Assembly: GCA_025362295.1 (NCBI GenBank)
Contig: JANYGX010000017.1
Coordinates: 124,001-188,000, forward strand
Direction: 5' to 3'
DNA length: 64,000 nucleotides
DNA from: Sphingomonadales bacterium
GTDB taxonomy: Bacteria; Pseudomonadota; Alphaproteobacteria; Sphingomonadales; Sphingomonadaceae
A program made the position numbers and the translations under genes. Positions 18,870-27,566 of the stretch are shown in pieces (positions within the stretch are counted from its first letter, which is position 1; every line of letters begins with the position of its first letter). The notes below the pieces were generated by a model. It made no database searches, was not told the origin of the DNA, and saw only the letters and a program-made list of their open reading frames with translations.

Positions 18870-19508
18870 TTGATAAAAGCTGTTGTTTTTGATATTGGCC
18901 ATGTTCTGGTTGATTGGAATATTCGTTACTTATACGAAAAGCTGATTTTTAATTCTGCCCGACTTAATCATTTTCTCGATCATGTCATCACACCCGAATG
19001 GCATTTTCAACATGATATGGGCAGACCTTCCGTAGACACGATTGCTGAGCTCATCCTAGAACATCCGCATGAAGCTGAACTTATAAAATTGTACGAACCG
19101 CGATGGCTTGAAACTATTGGTCGACCTGTTCCCGGCGTTTTTGAAATTATTGCAGAACTTCACAATCAATCTGTGCCACTGTATGCGATCACGAATTTTT
19201 CAGGTGAATTTTGGCCTCGCTTTGCTGCGGCATTTCCAGTCACACAATATTTCAAAGATGTGGTTGTGTCCGGCGATGAAAAAATAATGAAGCCAGATCA
19301 GCTTATTTATGTCTTGGCTCACAAACGTTTTGGTACCAAGCCCGGCGACGCCATGTTTATTGATGATCGGCTGGAAAATGTTATTGCAGCAGAAAAGAGC
19401 GGGTTTGTTGGCCACCACTTTGAGGGGGCTGCCAAATTATTAGAACATCTTGACGCTGTACTACCGCCTCATTTCAGTGTGCAACGGCTGCTTCTTCCTC
19501 ATAAATAA
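18870..19508 (+). CDS. HAD-family phosphatase, YihX-like
   Basis: A HAD-superfamily hydrolase of 212 aa. Motif I is FDIGHVLVDW, where the second Asp of DxD is Gly. This is also seen in the YihX and epoxide-hydrolase N-domain group (FDLGNV). Motif II is YAITNFS, the motif III Lys lies in KIMKPDQLIY, and motif IV is MFIDDRLENV. Sugar phosphatase activity is likely from family knowledge; the substrate is unknown. The start is TTG with AAGGTTGAG upstream. The 3' end overlaps the convergent glycerophosphodiesterase gene by 35 nt. Confidence 0.8.
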   Translation: MIKAVVFDIGHVLVDWNIRYLYEKLIFNSARLNHFLDHVITPEWHFQHDMGRPSVDTIAELILEHPHEAELIKLYEPRWLETIGRPVPGVFEIIAELHNQSVPLYAITNFSGEFWPRFAAAFPVTQYFKDVVVSGDEKIMKPDQLIYVLAHKRFGTKPGDAMFIDDRLENVIAAEKSGFVGHHFEGAAKLLEHLDAVLPPHFSVQRLLLPHK

Positions 19509-20244
19509 TATTGTCAGCGTGATCCTGCGCAATGACGCGTTCCTCGGCCGTGCGCACTGTCCAGGTGAGCAACGGAATATGATTGTCACGCAATTTCCGC
19601 GATAATGTACTGGGCAAATTTTTTACATTATACGCAATAAAATTGGGTTTGGCACGCCAGATAGCAAACAGCCGTAGCCAGCCCAGTCGCTCCAGCAGGT
19701 TATTGGAATTGGCTTCCTGGTCCGAGACCACCAGACCGCGAATAAGCTTGGGGGCATTGCGTCCAAACCACGAGACCACGCGCGGATCAAACGACATAAC
19801 AGCCACTGGCCCACGGTACCCTTCAAGAGCCCGGCGAATGGCAAAACATAGAGGGTGAAAATCAGTGTCGATACTGGATTTAGCCTCAATTAGAACCGGC
19901 ACCTGACCGCCTATAAGGGTTAGCACCATATCAAGACTGGGAATGTACTGATCGCTGTTCTTCAATTTCACATCACGCAAACGCGCACTGGTAAAATTGC
20001 CGATTGGCCCTTCGACATCGGTTAACCGCTCAAGTGTTTCATCATGAAAAACCATGGCAGAACCATCAAAGCTGACCTGCACATCAAGCTCTACCCCATG
20101 TCCGGCGGTCATGGCGCGCGTAAAGGCCGACATGGTATTTTCTGGCGCTGCTTGACCAGCATCATGCAAACCCCGATGCGCAAATGGCTGAGCCGTAAGC
20201 CAGGCCAATGGGTTTTTTTTGATTGGTTGGGATTTTGCAGCCAT
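19474..20244 (-). CDS. Glycerophosphodiester phosphodiesterase
   Basis: The enzyme hydrolyses glycerophosphodiesters to glycerol-3-phosphate and an alcohol. The TIM-barrel GDPD signatures are present: AHRGLHDAGQAAPENTMSAF near the start, VELDVQVSFDG with the metal-binding Glu and Asp, VFHDETLERLT with the catalytic His, and LIEAKS. The 256-aa protein has no signal peptide, so it is probably cytoplasmic. TWTV near the end is also conserved. RidA is upstream on the same strand. Confidence 0.93.
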   Translation of the reverse strand: MAAKSQPIKKNPLAWLTAQPFAHRGLHDAGQAAPENTMSAFTRAMTAGHGVELDVQVSFDGSAMVFHDETLERLTDVEGPIGNFTSARLRDVKLKNSDQYIPSLDMVLTLIGGQVPVLIEAKSSIDTDFHPLCFAIRRALEGYRGPVAVMSFDPRVVSWFGRNAPKLIRGLVVSDQEANSNNLLERLGWLRLFAIWRAKPNFIAYNVKNLPSTLSRKLRDNHIPLLTWTVRTAEERVIAQDHADNIIYEEEAAVAH

Positions 20245-20298
20245 ACGCTTAGATACTACTTAACAAAACCGTTGTAAAACAAGAATTATATGAATAAT

Positions 20299-20760
20299 TC
20301 ATGCCGCGATCACGAAGCTGGCTTCAACTTCGACACTAACACCGCGCGGCAGGCTATTCACCCCCACAGCTGCTCGTACATGGCGACCGCTGTCACCAAA
20401 TATTTCCACCATTAGATCTGAAGCGCCGTTTGCGACGAACGGTTGGTCCGTAAAGCTGTCAGCAGAAGCCACAAAAGCGCCCAGTCGCACCACCTGAACA
20501 ACCTTATCAAGGCTGCCAAGCTTTGCCTTCACCTGAGCAAGCAGGTTAAGGCCACATTGTCGTGCCGCAAATTTTGCATCTTCCGGTGTCACATCATGCC
20601 CGACCAGACCAGAGTGCAACAATCCGCTGTCGGTCATGGGTAATTGGCCGGAAATGTAGAGCATGTTGCCGACTATGATGGCTGGGACATAGCTCGCAAG
20701 GGGTGCCGGCGGCTTGGGCAAATCAATCCCAAGACGTTGGAGTTGCGCTTCAGCGCTCAT
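20299..20760 (-). CDS. RidA/YjgF family protein
   Basis: RidA-family proteins deaminate reactive enamine/imine intermediates from PLP enzymes. This one is 153 aa, of the longer alphaproteobacterial type, with LYISGQLPM, AARQCGLNLLAQVKAKLGSL, VVRLGAFVAS and the end RAAVGVNSLPRGVSVEVEASF. The Arg of the VRAAV motif, needed for activity in active RidA members, is present. GAGG lies 5 nt before the ATG. It precedes the glycerophosphodiesterase gene on the same strand. Confidence 0.9.
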   Translation of the reverse strand: MSAEAQLQRLGIDLPKPPAPLASYVPAIIVGNMLYISGQLPMTDSGLLHSGLVGHDVTPEDAKFAARQCGLNLLAQVKAKLGSLDKVVQVVRLGAFVASADSFTDQPFVANGASDLMVEIFGDSGRHVRAAVGVNSLPRGVSVEVEASFVIAA

Positions 20761-20795
20761 ATTTGCCTCGTCAATAAAATTTAATACTTGGTTGT

Positions 20796-21521
20796 CTAGT
20801 GCGTTTGCGGACTTAAGGCAACCGTTGCGGCAGGGGCTGTGCGTCGCCCAAAACCAGATTGTTTGAATGCAGGCTCCCAGCGTTTTGCCAGCATGGCATG
20901 GGCTGTCGCATAAGCCCGTTCAAGCGTAATATCAGCGCTGAATGTTGTGCAGCCGCCAATGGCCTGCACCTCAAGGCTATGCCCCCGATAAGAGATGCTA
21001 AGAGCGCTGACGGATGCCACAAGCTGTGCCGTCTTGGATGTCGCAAAATCACTCGGGCAATGCGTGAGAAGCAAGGCAAACTCGTGATGGCTGATCCGCG
21101 CAATAACATCGGAGCGTCGGGTAACGGATCTGAGTTCGTCTGTAATACGGTTCAATATAAAATTCTCGGCGGTTTCGCCATGAGTATGGCTGATGTCTGC
21201 CAGGCCATTGACCGCAATTATGATGAGCAATGCCGGATCGCCGTAGCGGCCAGCGGCGGCTGCTGCCCGACTAAACGCCAGCTGCATGCCCTTATGATTT
21301 TCAAGGCCCGTAACAGGATCGATCAGCGCTTGCGCCTCCATTTTGGCCAAGGCCATTTGTCGGTTGCCCAGTTCCTGCTCGGCGCGTGCGGCAAAGCGCA
21401 GGACTTCGCACAGCAGGTCACGGTTGCCGCTTGAAACACTGTCCATGTCCAATGAGTGCAGCAACCGGTTGGCCAAAGGCCCAAAAACGCCAATATCGTT
21501 GTTTTGCTGCGTCTCAATCAT
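20796..21521 (-). CDS. Degenerate GGDEF-domain protein
   Basis: This 241-aa protein has an N-terminal helical part (~80 residues) and a GGDEF fold: DPVTGLENHKGMQLAFSRA and later DVIARISHHEFALLL. The active-site motif GG(D/E)EF reads SHHEF, so diguanylate cyclase activity is unlikely; a GTP- or protein-binding role is possible. There is no membrane segment or receiver domain. AGGA lies 7 nt before the ATG at 21521, which is preferred over an ATG 14 codons upstream. Confidence 0.82.
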   Translation of the reverse strand: MIETQQNNDIGVFGPLANRLLHSLDMDSVSSGNRDLLCEVLRFAARAEQELGNRQMALAKMEAQALIDPVTGLENHKGMQLAFSRAAAAAGRYGDPALLIIIAVNGLADISHTHGETAENFILNRITDELRSVTRRSDVIARISHHEFALLLTHCPSDFATSKTAQLVASVSALSISYRGHSLEVQAIGGCTTFSADITLERAYATAHAMLAKRWEPAFKQSGFGRRTAPAATVALSPQTH

Positions 21522-21737
21522 AATATTATCCTGTTTGATGCGTGAAGTAAGAGAGTGCCACACAAAGGGTTACGGCACAGTTAAGGATAATAAGCTTTTA
21601 ACATGACATGCCGACCAGAGCGCATGAAGGCGGTATAGTCCAGCTTCGCATACTTCCATATTTTCTGCGTTGCCGTCGGGATTCAACAGGTATATTCAAA
21701 CATCTGAAAAGTAATAACGGGAACAGGACGAACTTTT

Positions 21738-23615
21738 ATGGCCACTGCGCTTAAGGCCTCTCATAATACGCAAGCCGCCAAACGCTCATCCGAATCCGTG
21801 GTGATGCGATTTGCCGGCGATTCTGGCGACGGGATGCAATTGACCGGTGGCCAGTTTACCCTTTCAACCGCTCTTACGGGCAATGATCTGGCTACCTTTC
21901 CAGACTTTCCGGCTGAAATCCGTGCGCCCACTGGCACATTATTTGGCGTGTCTTCATTCCAGATCAACTTTGGCGCAACCGATATCGAGACGGCGGGTGA
22001 TGACATAGACGTGCTTGTCGCCATGAACCCGGCTGGCCTTAAAACCAACGTTGGCGCAGTCAAGCGTGGCGGTACGCTGATTATCGATACCGGCGAGTTC
22101 AATGCGCGCAACCTGCAAAAGGCCAACTATGTGCAAAGCCCGATAGATGATGGCTCTTTGGGGGACTATCAGGTGCTGGCGTTCAACATCAGCCAGATGA
22201 CGGTTGATGCAGTGAAACAATTCGGGCTTGGCAACAAGGATGCACTGCGCTGCAAGAACATGTGGACGCTAGGATTGGCGCTGTGGATGTTTGATCGTGA
22301 TCGCGCGCCGCTGGTGGACTGGCTGAACACCAAGTTTGCTAAAAATCAGGTGCTGGCGGATGCCAACATTGCAGCCCTCAATGCCGGCCATGCATTTGGT
22401 GAAACGGCGGAGATTGGTGGCTTGGCCCAGACGACGGTTGATGCTGTGGCATCGGCGCCTGGCTTGTATCGCACAGTCACAGGTGCTGAAGCCTTGTCGC
22501 TGGGGCTGGTGGCAGGCGCTGAACTCTCCGGCCTCAAAATGTTTTTTGGTGGCTACCCGATCACGCCGGCATCGGCGATTTTGCATCAGCTCTCACGCTA
22601 TAAAGAATTTGGCGTCACCACATTTCAGGCAGAAGATGAAATCGCGGCCATCTGTTCAGCCATTGGTGCCTCCTACGCCGGTCAACTTGGCGTCACATCA
22701 TCCTCCGGCCCCGGCATTGCCCTGAAGGGCGAAGCGATGGGCCTTGCGATCATGACTGAACTGCCGCTGGTCATCATCAACTCGCAGCGCGGCGGGCCAT
22801 CAACGGGGTTGCCGACCAAAACCGAGCAGTCGGATTTGTATCAGGCCGTCTATGGCCGCAATGGTGATGCGCCGCTGTGTGTCATTTCAGCGCGCTCTTC
22901 AGCCGATTGTTTTGACGTGGCCATTGAAGCGTGCCGGATTGCCACCCAGTTTATGACACCCGTGATGCTGTTGACCGACGGCTATATTGCCAACGCCGCT
23001 GAGCCGTGGCGTGTGCCATCAATGGAAAATTACAAGTCGTTTCCGGTTGTGTTTCATGACAAGGCTTTAGCAGAGGGTGAAAAACTCAACCCTTATGCGC
23101 GTGATCCGGAAACATTGAAGCGCATCTGGATCAAGCCAGGCACAGAAGGGCTGATGCACCGCATTGGCGGAATCGAGAAAGATTTTAACAGCGGCAACAT
23201 CAATTACGAAGCGGCTAATCACCAGAAGATGACCGACACCCGCGCCAACAAAATTCTGGGCATTGCTGATCATATACCGCTGCAAACAGTAGATCAGGGT
23301 GATGATACCGGCGAGCTGGTGATCGTCGGCTGGGGTTCCACCTATGGGCCAATCCGCCAAGCGGTGCGCCGTGCCCGGGCGGTAGGCAAATCCGTCAGCC
23401 ACATTCATGTTCGCCATATCTGGCCGCTGCCGAAGAACCTCGGCGACCTGCTCAATGGTTTCAAGCACATCTTGGTGCCAGAAATGAACACCGGCCAGTT
23501 TAAAACATTGCTGCGCGACCAGTATCTGGTCGATGCCAAGCCGCTGAACAAGGTGACGGGACAACCCTTCAAGATTGCAGAGATCGAGGCGGCGATTGAG
23601 AAGTTGTTGATATGA
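21738..23615 (+). CDS. korA: 2-oxoglutarate:ferredoxin oxidoreductase subunit alpha (gamma-alpha fusion)
   Basis: With KorB it oxidises 2-oxoglutarate and CoA to succinyl-CoA, reducing ferredoxin. The 625-aa chain is the fused form. An N-terminal gamma domain (residues ~20-200; SVVMRFAGDSGDGMQLTGG) is followed by the alpha domain with the PFOR pyrimidine-type part (FFGGYPITPASAILHQLS, EDEIAAICSAIGASYAG, TSSSGPGIALKGEA) and the C-terminal transketolase-like part (VIVGWGSTYGPI). It heads a unit that also holds an isochorismatase-like gene, a toxin-antitoxin pair and korB. Confidence 0.95.
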   Translation: MATALKASHNTQAAKRSSESVVMRFAGDSGDGMQLTGGQFTLSTALTGNDLATFPDFPAEIRAPTGTLFGVSSFQINFGATDIETAGDDIDVLVAMNPAGLKTNVGAVKRGGTLIIDTGEFNARNLQKANYVQSPIDDGSLGDYQVLAFNISQMTVDAVKQFGLGNKDALRCKNMWTLGLALWMFDRDRAPLVDWLNTKFAKNQVLADANIAALNAGHAFGETAEIGGLAQTTVDAVASAPGLYRTVTGAEALSLGLVAGAELSGLKMFFGGYPITPASAILHQLSRYKEFGVTTFQAEDEIAAICSAIGASYAGQLGVTSSSGPGIALKGEAMGLAIMTELPLVIINSQRGGPSTGLPTKTEQSDLYQAVYGRNGDAPLCVISARSSADCFDVAIEACRIATQFMTPVMLLTDGYIANAAEPWRVPSMENYKSFPVVFHDKALAEGEKLNPYARDPETLKRIWIKPGTEGLMHRIGGIEKDFNSGNINYEAANHQKMTDTRANKILGIADHIPLQTVDQGDDTGELVIVGWGSTYGPIRQAVRRARAVGKSVSHIHVRHIWPLPKNLGDLLNGFKHILVPEMNTGQFKTLLRDQYLVDAKPLNKVTGQPFKIAEIEAAIEKLLI

Positions 23616-24151
23616 GCGCAACCGCCCTCCTCATCATCGATGTGCAAAAGGGGATGTTCACGCACAAGGAACAGCCGCATGAAGGTAATCTTTTGCTGGC
23701 GCGTATCTCCGGAATGGTAGAGCGGGCGCGCAACGCCCATGTACCTGTTATTTTTGTCCAGCACGATGGTGGCGCTGGGCATACGTTCGAAAAGCCAACG
23801 GAAGGCTGGCAACTGCATCCGGGAACCGGCTATCGTCATGCTGATGTTGTCGTCGAGAAACGCTATTGTGACGCCTTTCAGGAGACGCCGTTGCACGCGC
23901 ATTTGCAAACGAACAAGGTGAGCAGGATTATTATTGCCGGCATGCAGACTGAATATTGTATTGATACCAGTTGTCGCCGTGCCTTCTCACTTGGCTATGA
24001 GGTCATTCTGGCGAGCAATGCGCACAGCACATTCTCAAACAGCGCATTGTCCGCGGCACAAATCATAGCGCACCACAATATGGTTCTCGGCGATAATTTT
24101 GCGATCTTGCGCGCAGCAGAAGATATTGATTTTCAGCACGGGGAAAAATAG
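23612..24151 (+). CDS. Isochorismatase-family cysteine hydrolase
   Basis: The 179-aa protein has the family triad: Asp in LLIIDVQKGMF, Lys in VVEKRYCDAF and the nucleophilic Cys in GMQTEYCIDTSCRRA. HDGGAG and a short ordered core fit the nicotinamidase-like/YcaC subfamily; the substrate is unknown. Its ATG overlaps the korA stop (ATGA), so it is co-transcribed and translationally coupled with korA. Its stop is followed immediately by the left copy of the 16-bp repeat that flanks the toxin-antitoxin pair. Confidence 0.9.
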   Translation: MSATALLIIDVQKGMFTHKEQPHEGNLLLARISGMVERARNAHVPVIFVQHDGGAGHTFEKPTEGWQLHPGTGYRHADVVVEKRYCDAFQETPLHAHLQTNKVSRIIIAGMQTEYCIDTSCRRAFSLGYEVILASNAHSTFSNSALSAAQIIAHHNMVLGDNFAILRAAEDIDFQHGEK

Positions 24152-24167
24152 ATATGAACGATCTCAC
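24152..24167 (+). repeat. 16-bp direct repeat, left copy (antitoxin start)
   Basis: ATATGAACGATCTCAC is identical to 24984-24999 at the korB start. It supplies the start codon and the first residues (MNDLT) of the antitoxin. Confidence 0.9.
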
Positions 24168-24387
24168 GCCTGCGACCCGAGCCACACTTGAACGATTCAG
24201 TGCCGGTGAGATCTCACGAATTGAATTGGGACAATTGATTGGGGAACCCATCTCTTTTGGAGATATGTTAGCAATGCTGCACCAAGCGCATTTACCACTA
24301 CCGCGCTATGGTAGGCCGTTTAATCCTGTAGCAATACGGCTTGTGAAAGAGCTGGCCATCAAAAATGCTGCACCAAAGCTTCTCTGA
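24154..24387 (+). CDS. Putative antitoxin, UPF0175-like
   Basis: This 77-aa protein has a short DNA-binding-like core: SAGEISRIELGQLIGEPISFGDML followed by HLPLPRYG. That pattern resembles UPF0175 antitoxins, which pair with PIN-type toxins of the COG2405 kind. Its first six residues MNDLTP are the same as those of KorB because of the 16-bp repeat. The stop overlaps the toxin start (TGATG). Identification is by pattern and neighbour only. Confidence 0.65.
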   Translation: MNDLTPATRATLERFSAGEISRIELGQLIGEPISFGDMLAMLHQAHLPLPRYGRPFNPVAIRLVKELAIKNAAPKLL

Positions 24388-24989
24388 TGTCAGCATTGCG
24401 CATTTTGATCATGGATACCGGGCCACTGATTACGCTGGCTGCTGCTGGATCGCTGGACTATCTGTTACTACCGGGACTTCCCGTGCTTGTTCCTGATGCG
24501 ATTTTGTATGAAGCCACAATCAAGAGCGATGCGCTTGGGGCGGCAGATATATTGGATTGGTCACAAGACCGCGCGAAGCATATTCAAATCATTGCCACGC
24601 GCACTTTGACAGCTTATTTTGCCAGTCTTGAGCTCGGGATAAAGCCAGAAAGTGGGCTTGGTGAACGCGCTGCTGTGGAGGTCGCGCGCAATACACCCTA
24701 TTTGGGAGAAGACGAGCAGGCATTGTTGTTGACAGAGGATGATCGACTTATTCGCGGAACATTTGTGACCATGAATGACGATCAACGAATCATGCGCATG
24801 ACAACATTTGACTATCTCGACGCACTAGAACAGGCGCAGAAAATCAATTCAGCTGATGAAGTTTACAAACGTGCCGAAGATGCTGGGCGATTGGCATCGA
24901 AGCGAAGTCTGGAACAGGAAAAGCATGAACAAGCTTTATCTGCACTCAATAAAGTTCTTTCTAGCTCTGCAAATAGGAATTTAATATGA
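24387..24989 (+). CDS. PIN-domain toxin-like protein
   Basis: A 200-aa protein with a PIN-like fold. MDTGPLITLAAAGSLDYLL gives the first acidic residue, LVPDAILYEATIKS is the region with the conserved Glu, GLGERAAVEVA is the middle acidic motif, and LLTEDDRLIR carries the last Asp pair. PIN toxins are ribonucleases cutting tRNA, rRNA or mRNA. The pairing with the small upstream gene suggests a type II toxin-antitoxin module, here translated within the korAB unit. The C-terminal ~50 residues are charged and helical. The stop overlaps the korB start (ATGA). Confidence 0.75.
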   Translation: MSALRILIMDTGPLITLAAAGSLDYLLLPGLPVLVPDAILYEATIKSDALGAADILDWSQDRAKHIQIIATRTLTAYFASLELGIKPESGLGERAAVEVARNTPYLGEDEQALLLTEDDRLIRGTFVTMNDDQRIMRMTTFDYLDALEQAQKINSADEVYKRAEDAGRLASKRSLEQEKHEQALSALNKVLSSSANRNLI

Positions 24990-24999
24990 ACGATCTCAC
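24984..24999 (+). repeat. 16-bp direct repeat, right copy (korB start)
   Basis: ATATGAACGATCTCAC is identical to 24152-24167. It contains the korB start codon and, in another frame, the TGA stop of the toxin gene. Confidence 0.9.
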
Positions 25000-26005
25000 C
25001 CCACTCAAAGCTGATGATTTTGCCACCGATCAGGAAGTGCGCTGGTGCCCTGGTTGTGGCGACTATGCCATTCTTAAATGTATGCAACGCACGTTGCCGA
25101 CGCTTGGCGTTCGGCCAGAGAATACGGTGTTCATTTCCGGCATCGGCTGCTCGTCGCGGTTTCCCTATTACATGGCAACCTATGGCTTTCACACCATCCA
25201 TGGCCGCGCTCCAGCGGTGGCTACCGGTGTTAAACTGGCGAACCCTGAACTCGATGTCTGGCTGATCACGGGCGATGGCGATGCGCTGTCGATTGGCGGC
25301 AACCACACCATGCACCTGCTGCGGCGTAATCTGAATATTCAAATCCTGCTGTTCAACAACGAGATTTATGGGCTCACCAAAGGGCAATATTCACCAACAT
25401 CGCGCGTCGGCACCAAATCGCCATCAACGCCTTTCGGATCGGTTGATCGTGCGGCAAGTCCGGTGCTGTTTGCACTTGGGTCAGGCGCGCGTTTTGTTGC
25501 CCGCACGGTTGATACGGCACAAAAGCATATGCCGGAAATGTTCACACGCGCCTATCAGCACCAAGGCGCATCCTTTGTAGAAATTTTCCAGAACTGTGTG
25601 GTCTATAACGATGATGTCTTTGCTGATTTTACAGCGAAGCCAGTTGCCGCAGACAGCCAAGTGCTGCTCGAGCACGGCAAGCCAATGATCTATGGCAAGG
25701 ATAAAACCAAGGGCCTGCGGTTAAACCGTGATCATCTGCATCTTGAGGTCGTTACACTTGGTGAAAACGGCATTACCGAGGCTGACATTCTGGTGCACGA
25801 CGAAACAAATAAATCTGTCGCCCATATGCTGGGCGAGATGCAGTTTGCTGATGGTTATCCCGTCGCGATGGGTGTGCTCTATTGCAATCCGGCACCGACA
25901 TTTGACAGTGCCGTTATAGCACAGAACGCAGATATCGCGGCAAAGAAAGGCAAGCCAGATTTAAACAAGTTACTGCGGCATGGCCAGACTTGGACGGTCA
26001 AGTAA
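24986..26005 (+). CDS. korB: 2-oxoglutarate:ferredoxin oxidoreductase subunit beta
   Basis: KorB carries thiamine pyrophosphate and a [4Fe-4S] cluster. VRWCPGCGDYAIL and SGIGCSSRFPYY hold the cluster cysteines, and ITGDGDALSIGGNHTMH with LFNNEIYGLTKGQ is the TPP-binding region. The length of 339 aa is normal. AGGA lies shortly before the ATG, which overlaps the toxin stop. In most genomes korB follows korA directly; here three genes intervene. A ferredoxin-type KGOR in a flagellated alphaproteobacterium suggests low-oxygen or flexible TCA operation. Confidence 0.95.
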   Translation: MNDLTPLKADDFATDQEVRWCPGCGDYAILKCMQRTLPTLGVRPENTVFISGIGCSSRFPYYMATYGFHTIHGRAPAVATGVKLANPELDVWLITGDGDALSIGGNHTMHLLRRNLNIQILLFNNEIYGLTKGQYSPTSRVGTKSPSTPFGSVDRAASPVLFALGSGARFVARTVDTAQKHMPEMFTRAYQHQGASFVEIFQNCVVYNDDVFADFTAKPVAADSQVLLEHGKPMIYGKDKTKGLRLNRDHLHLEVVTLGENGITEADILVHDETNKSVAHMLGEMQFADGYPVAMGVLYCNPAPTFDSAVIAQNADIAAKKGKPDLNKLLRHGQTWTVK

Positions 26006-26006
26006 A

Positions 26007-26552
26007 TCAAGCCTTAATTTTGTAAACCAGTCGGCGTCGTGCAGGGTCATCAGCTGCCATCGTCGGATAATCAAAATCAGCTCTACTATCGTGTGTCATG
26101 TGGAGACGCTCCATCACCCGGCGCGAGCGTTTGTTGTCTGCTGCAGTGAGCGCGATGATTTCAGGAATGTGGTGCTCTCTCATGCCATGATTGAGAGCGG
26201 CTTGCGCTGCTTCTGTAGCATAGCCATGCCCCCAATGCTCGTGAACCAGCTGCCAACCCGTTTCAATCCAGGGTGCCGGTATGGCAGGAATATCAATGTC
26301 GCCGTGTTTGAGGCCGCAAATTCCGGCAAACTGTGTCATACCAGGCACCTCAATAACCCAAAATCCATAACCATGCTCGGCAAAATGAGATTTATATTTT
26401 TCGACTGTTGCAAGCGCCTCGCTCTGTGTTTTTATGCCACCAAGATGCTTCATGCCTTCAGTGTCTGAGGTCATGGCGACGTAGGGTACTAGATCATCCT
26501 CACGCCAATGGCGCAGTATCAGCCGAAGAGTGGTAAGGTTTTGTGTGGGCAT
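26007..26552 (-). CDS. GNAT acetyltransferase, RimJ/RimL type
   Basis: A 181-aa N-acetyltransferase. LRLILRHWREDDLVPYVAM at the start and the acetyl-CoA-binding WGHGYATEAAQAALNHGM are typical of the RimJ/RimL-like group, followed by IIALTAADNKRSRRVMERLHM. The target (protein N-terminus, antibiotic or metabolite) is unknown. GAGG lies 8 nt before the ATG. It converges with korB, leaving one base between the stops. Confidence 0.9.
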   Translation of the reverse strand: MPTQNLTTLRLILRHWREDDLVPYVAMTSDTEGMKHLGGIKTQSEALATVEKYKSHFAEHGYGFWVIEVPGMTQFAGICGLKHGDIDIPAIPAPWIETGWQLVHEHWGHGYATEAAQAALNHGMREHHIPEIIALTAADNKRSRRVMERLHMTHDSRADFDYPTMAADDPARRRLVYKIKA

Positions 26553-26607
26553 GGTGTTGTCCTCATGAAAATATAATGATGCAATTGATCATGATTACTA
26601 ACTCATT

Positions 26608-27504
26608 TCAAGTGGATACGAGCAGCAATCCGAGATTAATTAAAAAACCAAGCGGGACATTGCTGCGAAACAGCTGCAAGGCCGTTTTAGTCGTTATGGT
26701 TCTGGCTTGTCGGCCTTTGATGACTGTAAATATCAGTGCAGGTAGCAATATCAGGTTGTTTTTTCCGGCAAGGAAAATTGCGCTGCCAAATAATATAAAC
26801 ATGACACTATAGGCTGTGGCAATCAATGGAAGGGCATAACGTCCGGCAGCTCTTGCACTGGATTTAACACCGGCAAGGGCATCGTCTTCTATATCCTGCA
26901 AGGCATATATTGTATCATAGCCGAGTGTCCACGCAATACCTGCGCCATATAAAAGATATGCCGGTACATCCAGAGTGCCGGAGACAGCGGCATAACCAAC
27001 CAGTGTGCCCCAGTTAAACGCCAGCCCAAGCCACAGTTGCGGCCACCAGGTGATGCGCTTCATGAACGGGTAGGCCGCAACCAGTGGGATGGAGCCTAGA
27101 GCCACCATTTGAGCAAATCGGGGCAATTGTAGCAAAACGCCTAGGCCCAAAAGGCATAGCAAAATGATAAATCCCCATGCCTGTCGTACATTCATCTGGC
27201 CTGATGGTAGCGGTCTGCCACATGTGCGGGCAACTCTTGCATCAATATCGCGGTCGATGATGTCGTTGTAAGCACAGCCTGCGCCACGCATCACCACAGC
27301 ACCTATGAACAACAAAATAAGCCAGCGGGCTGAGTTTGTAGCAGTCCGGCCTGTCAGCAGCGCTCCCCAAGCGCATGGCCAATACAGCAGCCATGCGCCT
27401 GTCATGCGATCAAAGCGTGCCAATCGCATGTAGGGCTGCAAGCGTGGCGAGATACCATTCACCCAGCTGTCGGGCACGGCATCGGCTGGTTTTTGTTGGG
27501 CCAT
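26608..27504 (-). CDS. ubiA: 4-hydroxybenzoate polyprenyltransferase UbiA
   Basis: UbiA attaches the polyprenyl chain to 4-hydroxybenzoate in ubiquinone synthesis, in the inner membrane. Both Asp-rich motifs are visible: NDIIDRDIDARV and the second, DTIYALQDIEDD. The 298-aa protein has about eight membrane helices. It is divergent from rsmE, and the ubiA/rsmE/gshA neighbourhood is common in alphaproteobacteria. Confidence 0.96.
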   Translation of the reverse strand: MAQQKPADAVPDSWVNGISPRLQPYMRLARFDRMTGAWLLYWPCAWGALLTGRTATNSARWLILLFIGAVVMRGAGCAYNDIIDRDIDARVARTCGRPLPSGQMNVRQAWGFIILLCLLGLGVLLQLPRFAQMVALGSIPLVAAYPFMKRITWWPQLWLGLAFNWGTLVGYAAVSGTLDVPAYLLYGAGIAWTLGYDTIYALQDIEDDALAGVKSSARAAGRYALPLIATAYSVMFILFGSAIFLAGKNNLILLPALIFTVIKGRQARTITTKTALQLFRSNVPLGFLINLGLLLVST

Positions 27505-27566
27505 AACACAGTTATAGTTGGCACTGTTTCGCTTGTCGAAGGGCTTTTCGGCTTCTATCAGAGTTT

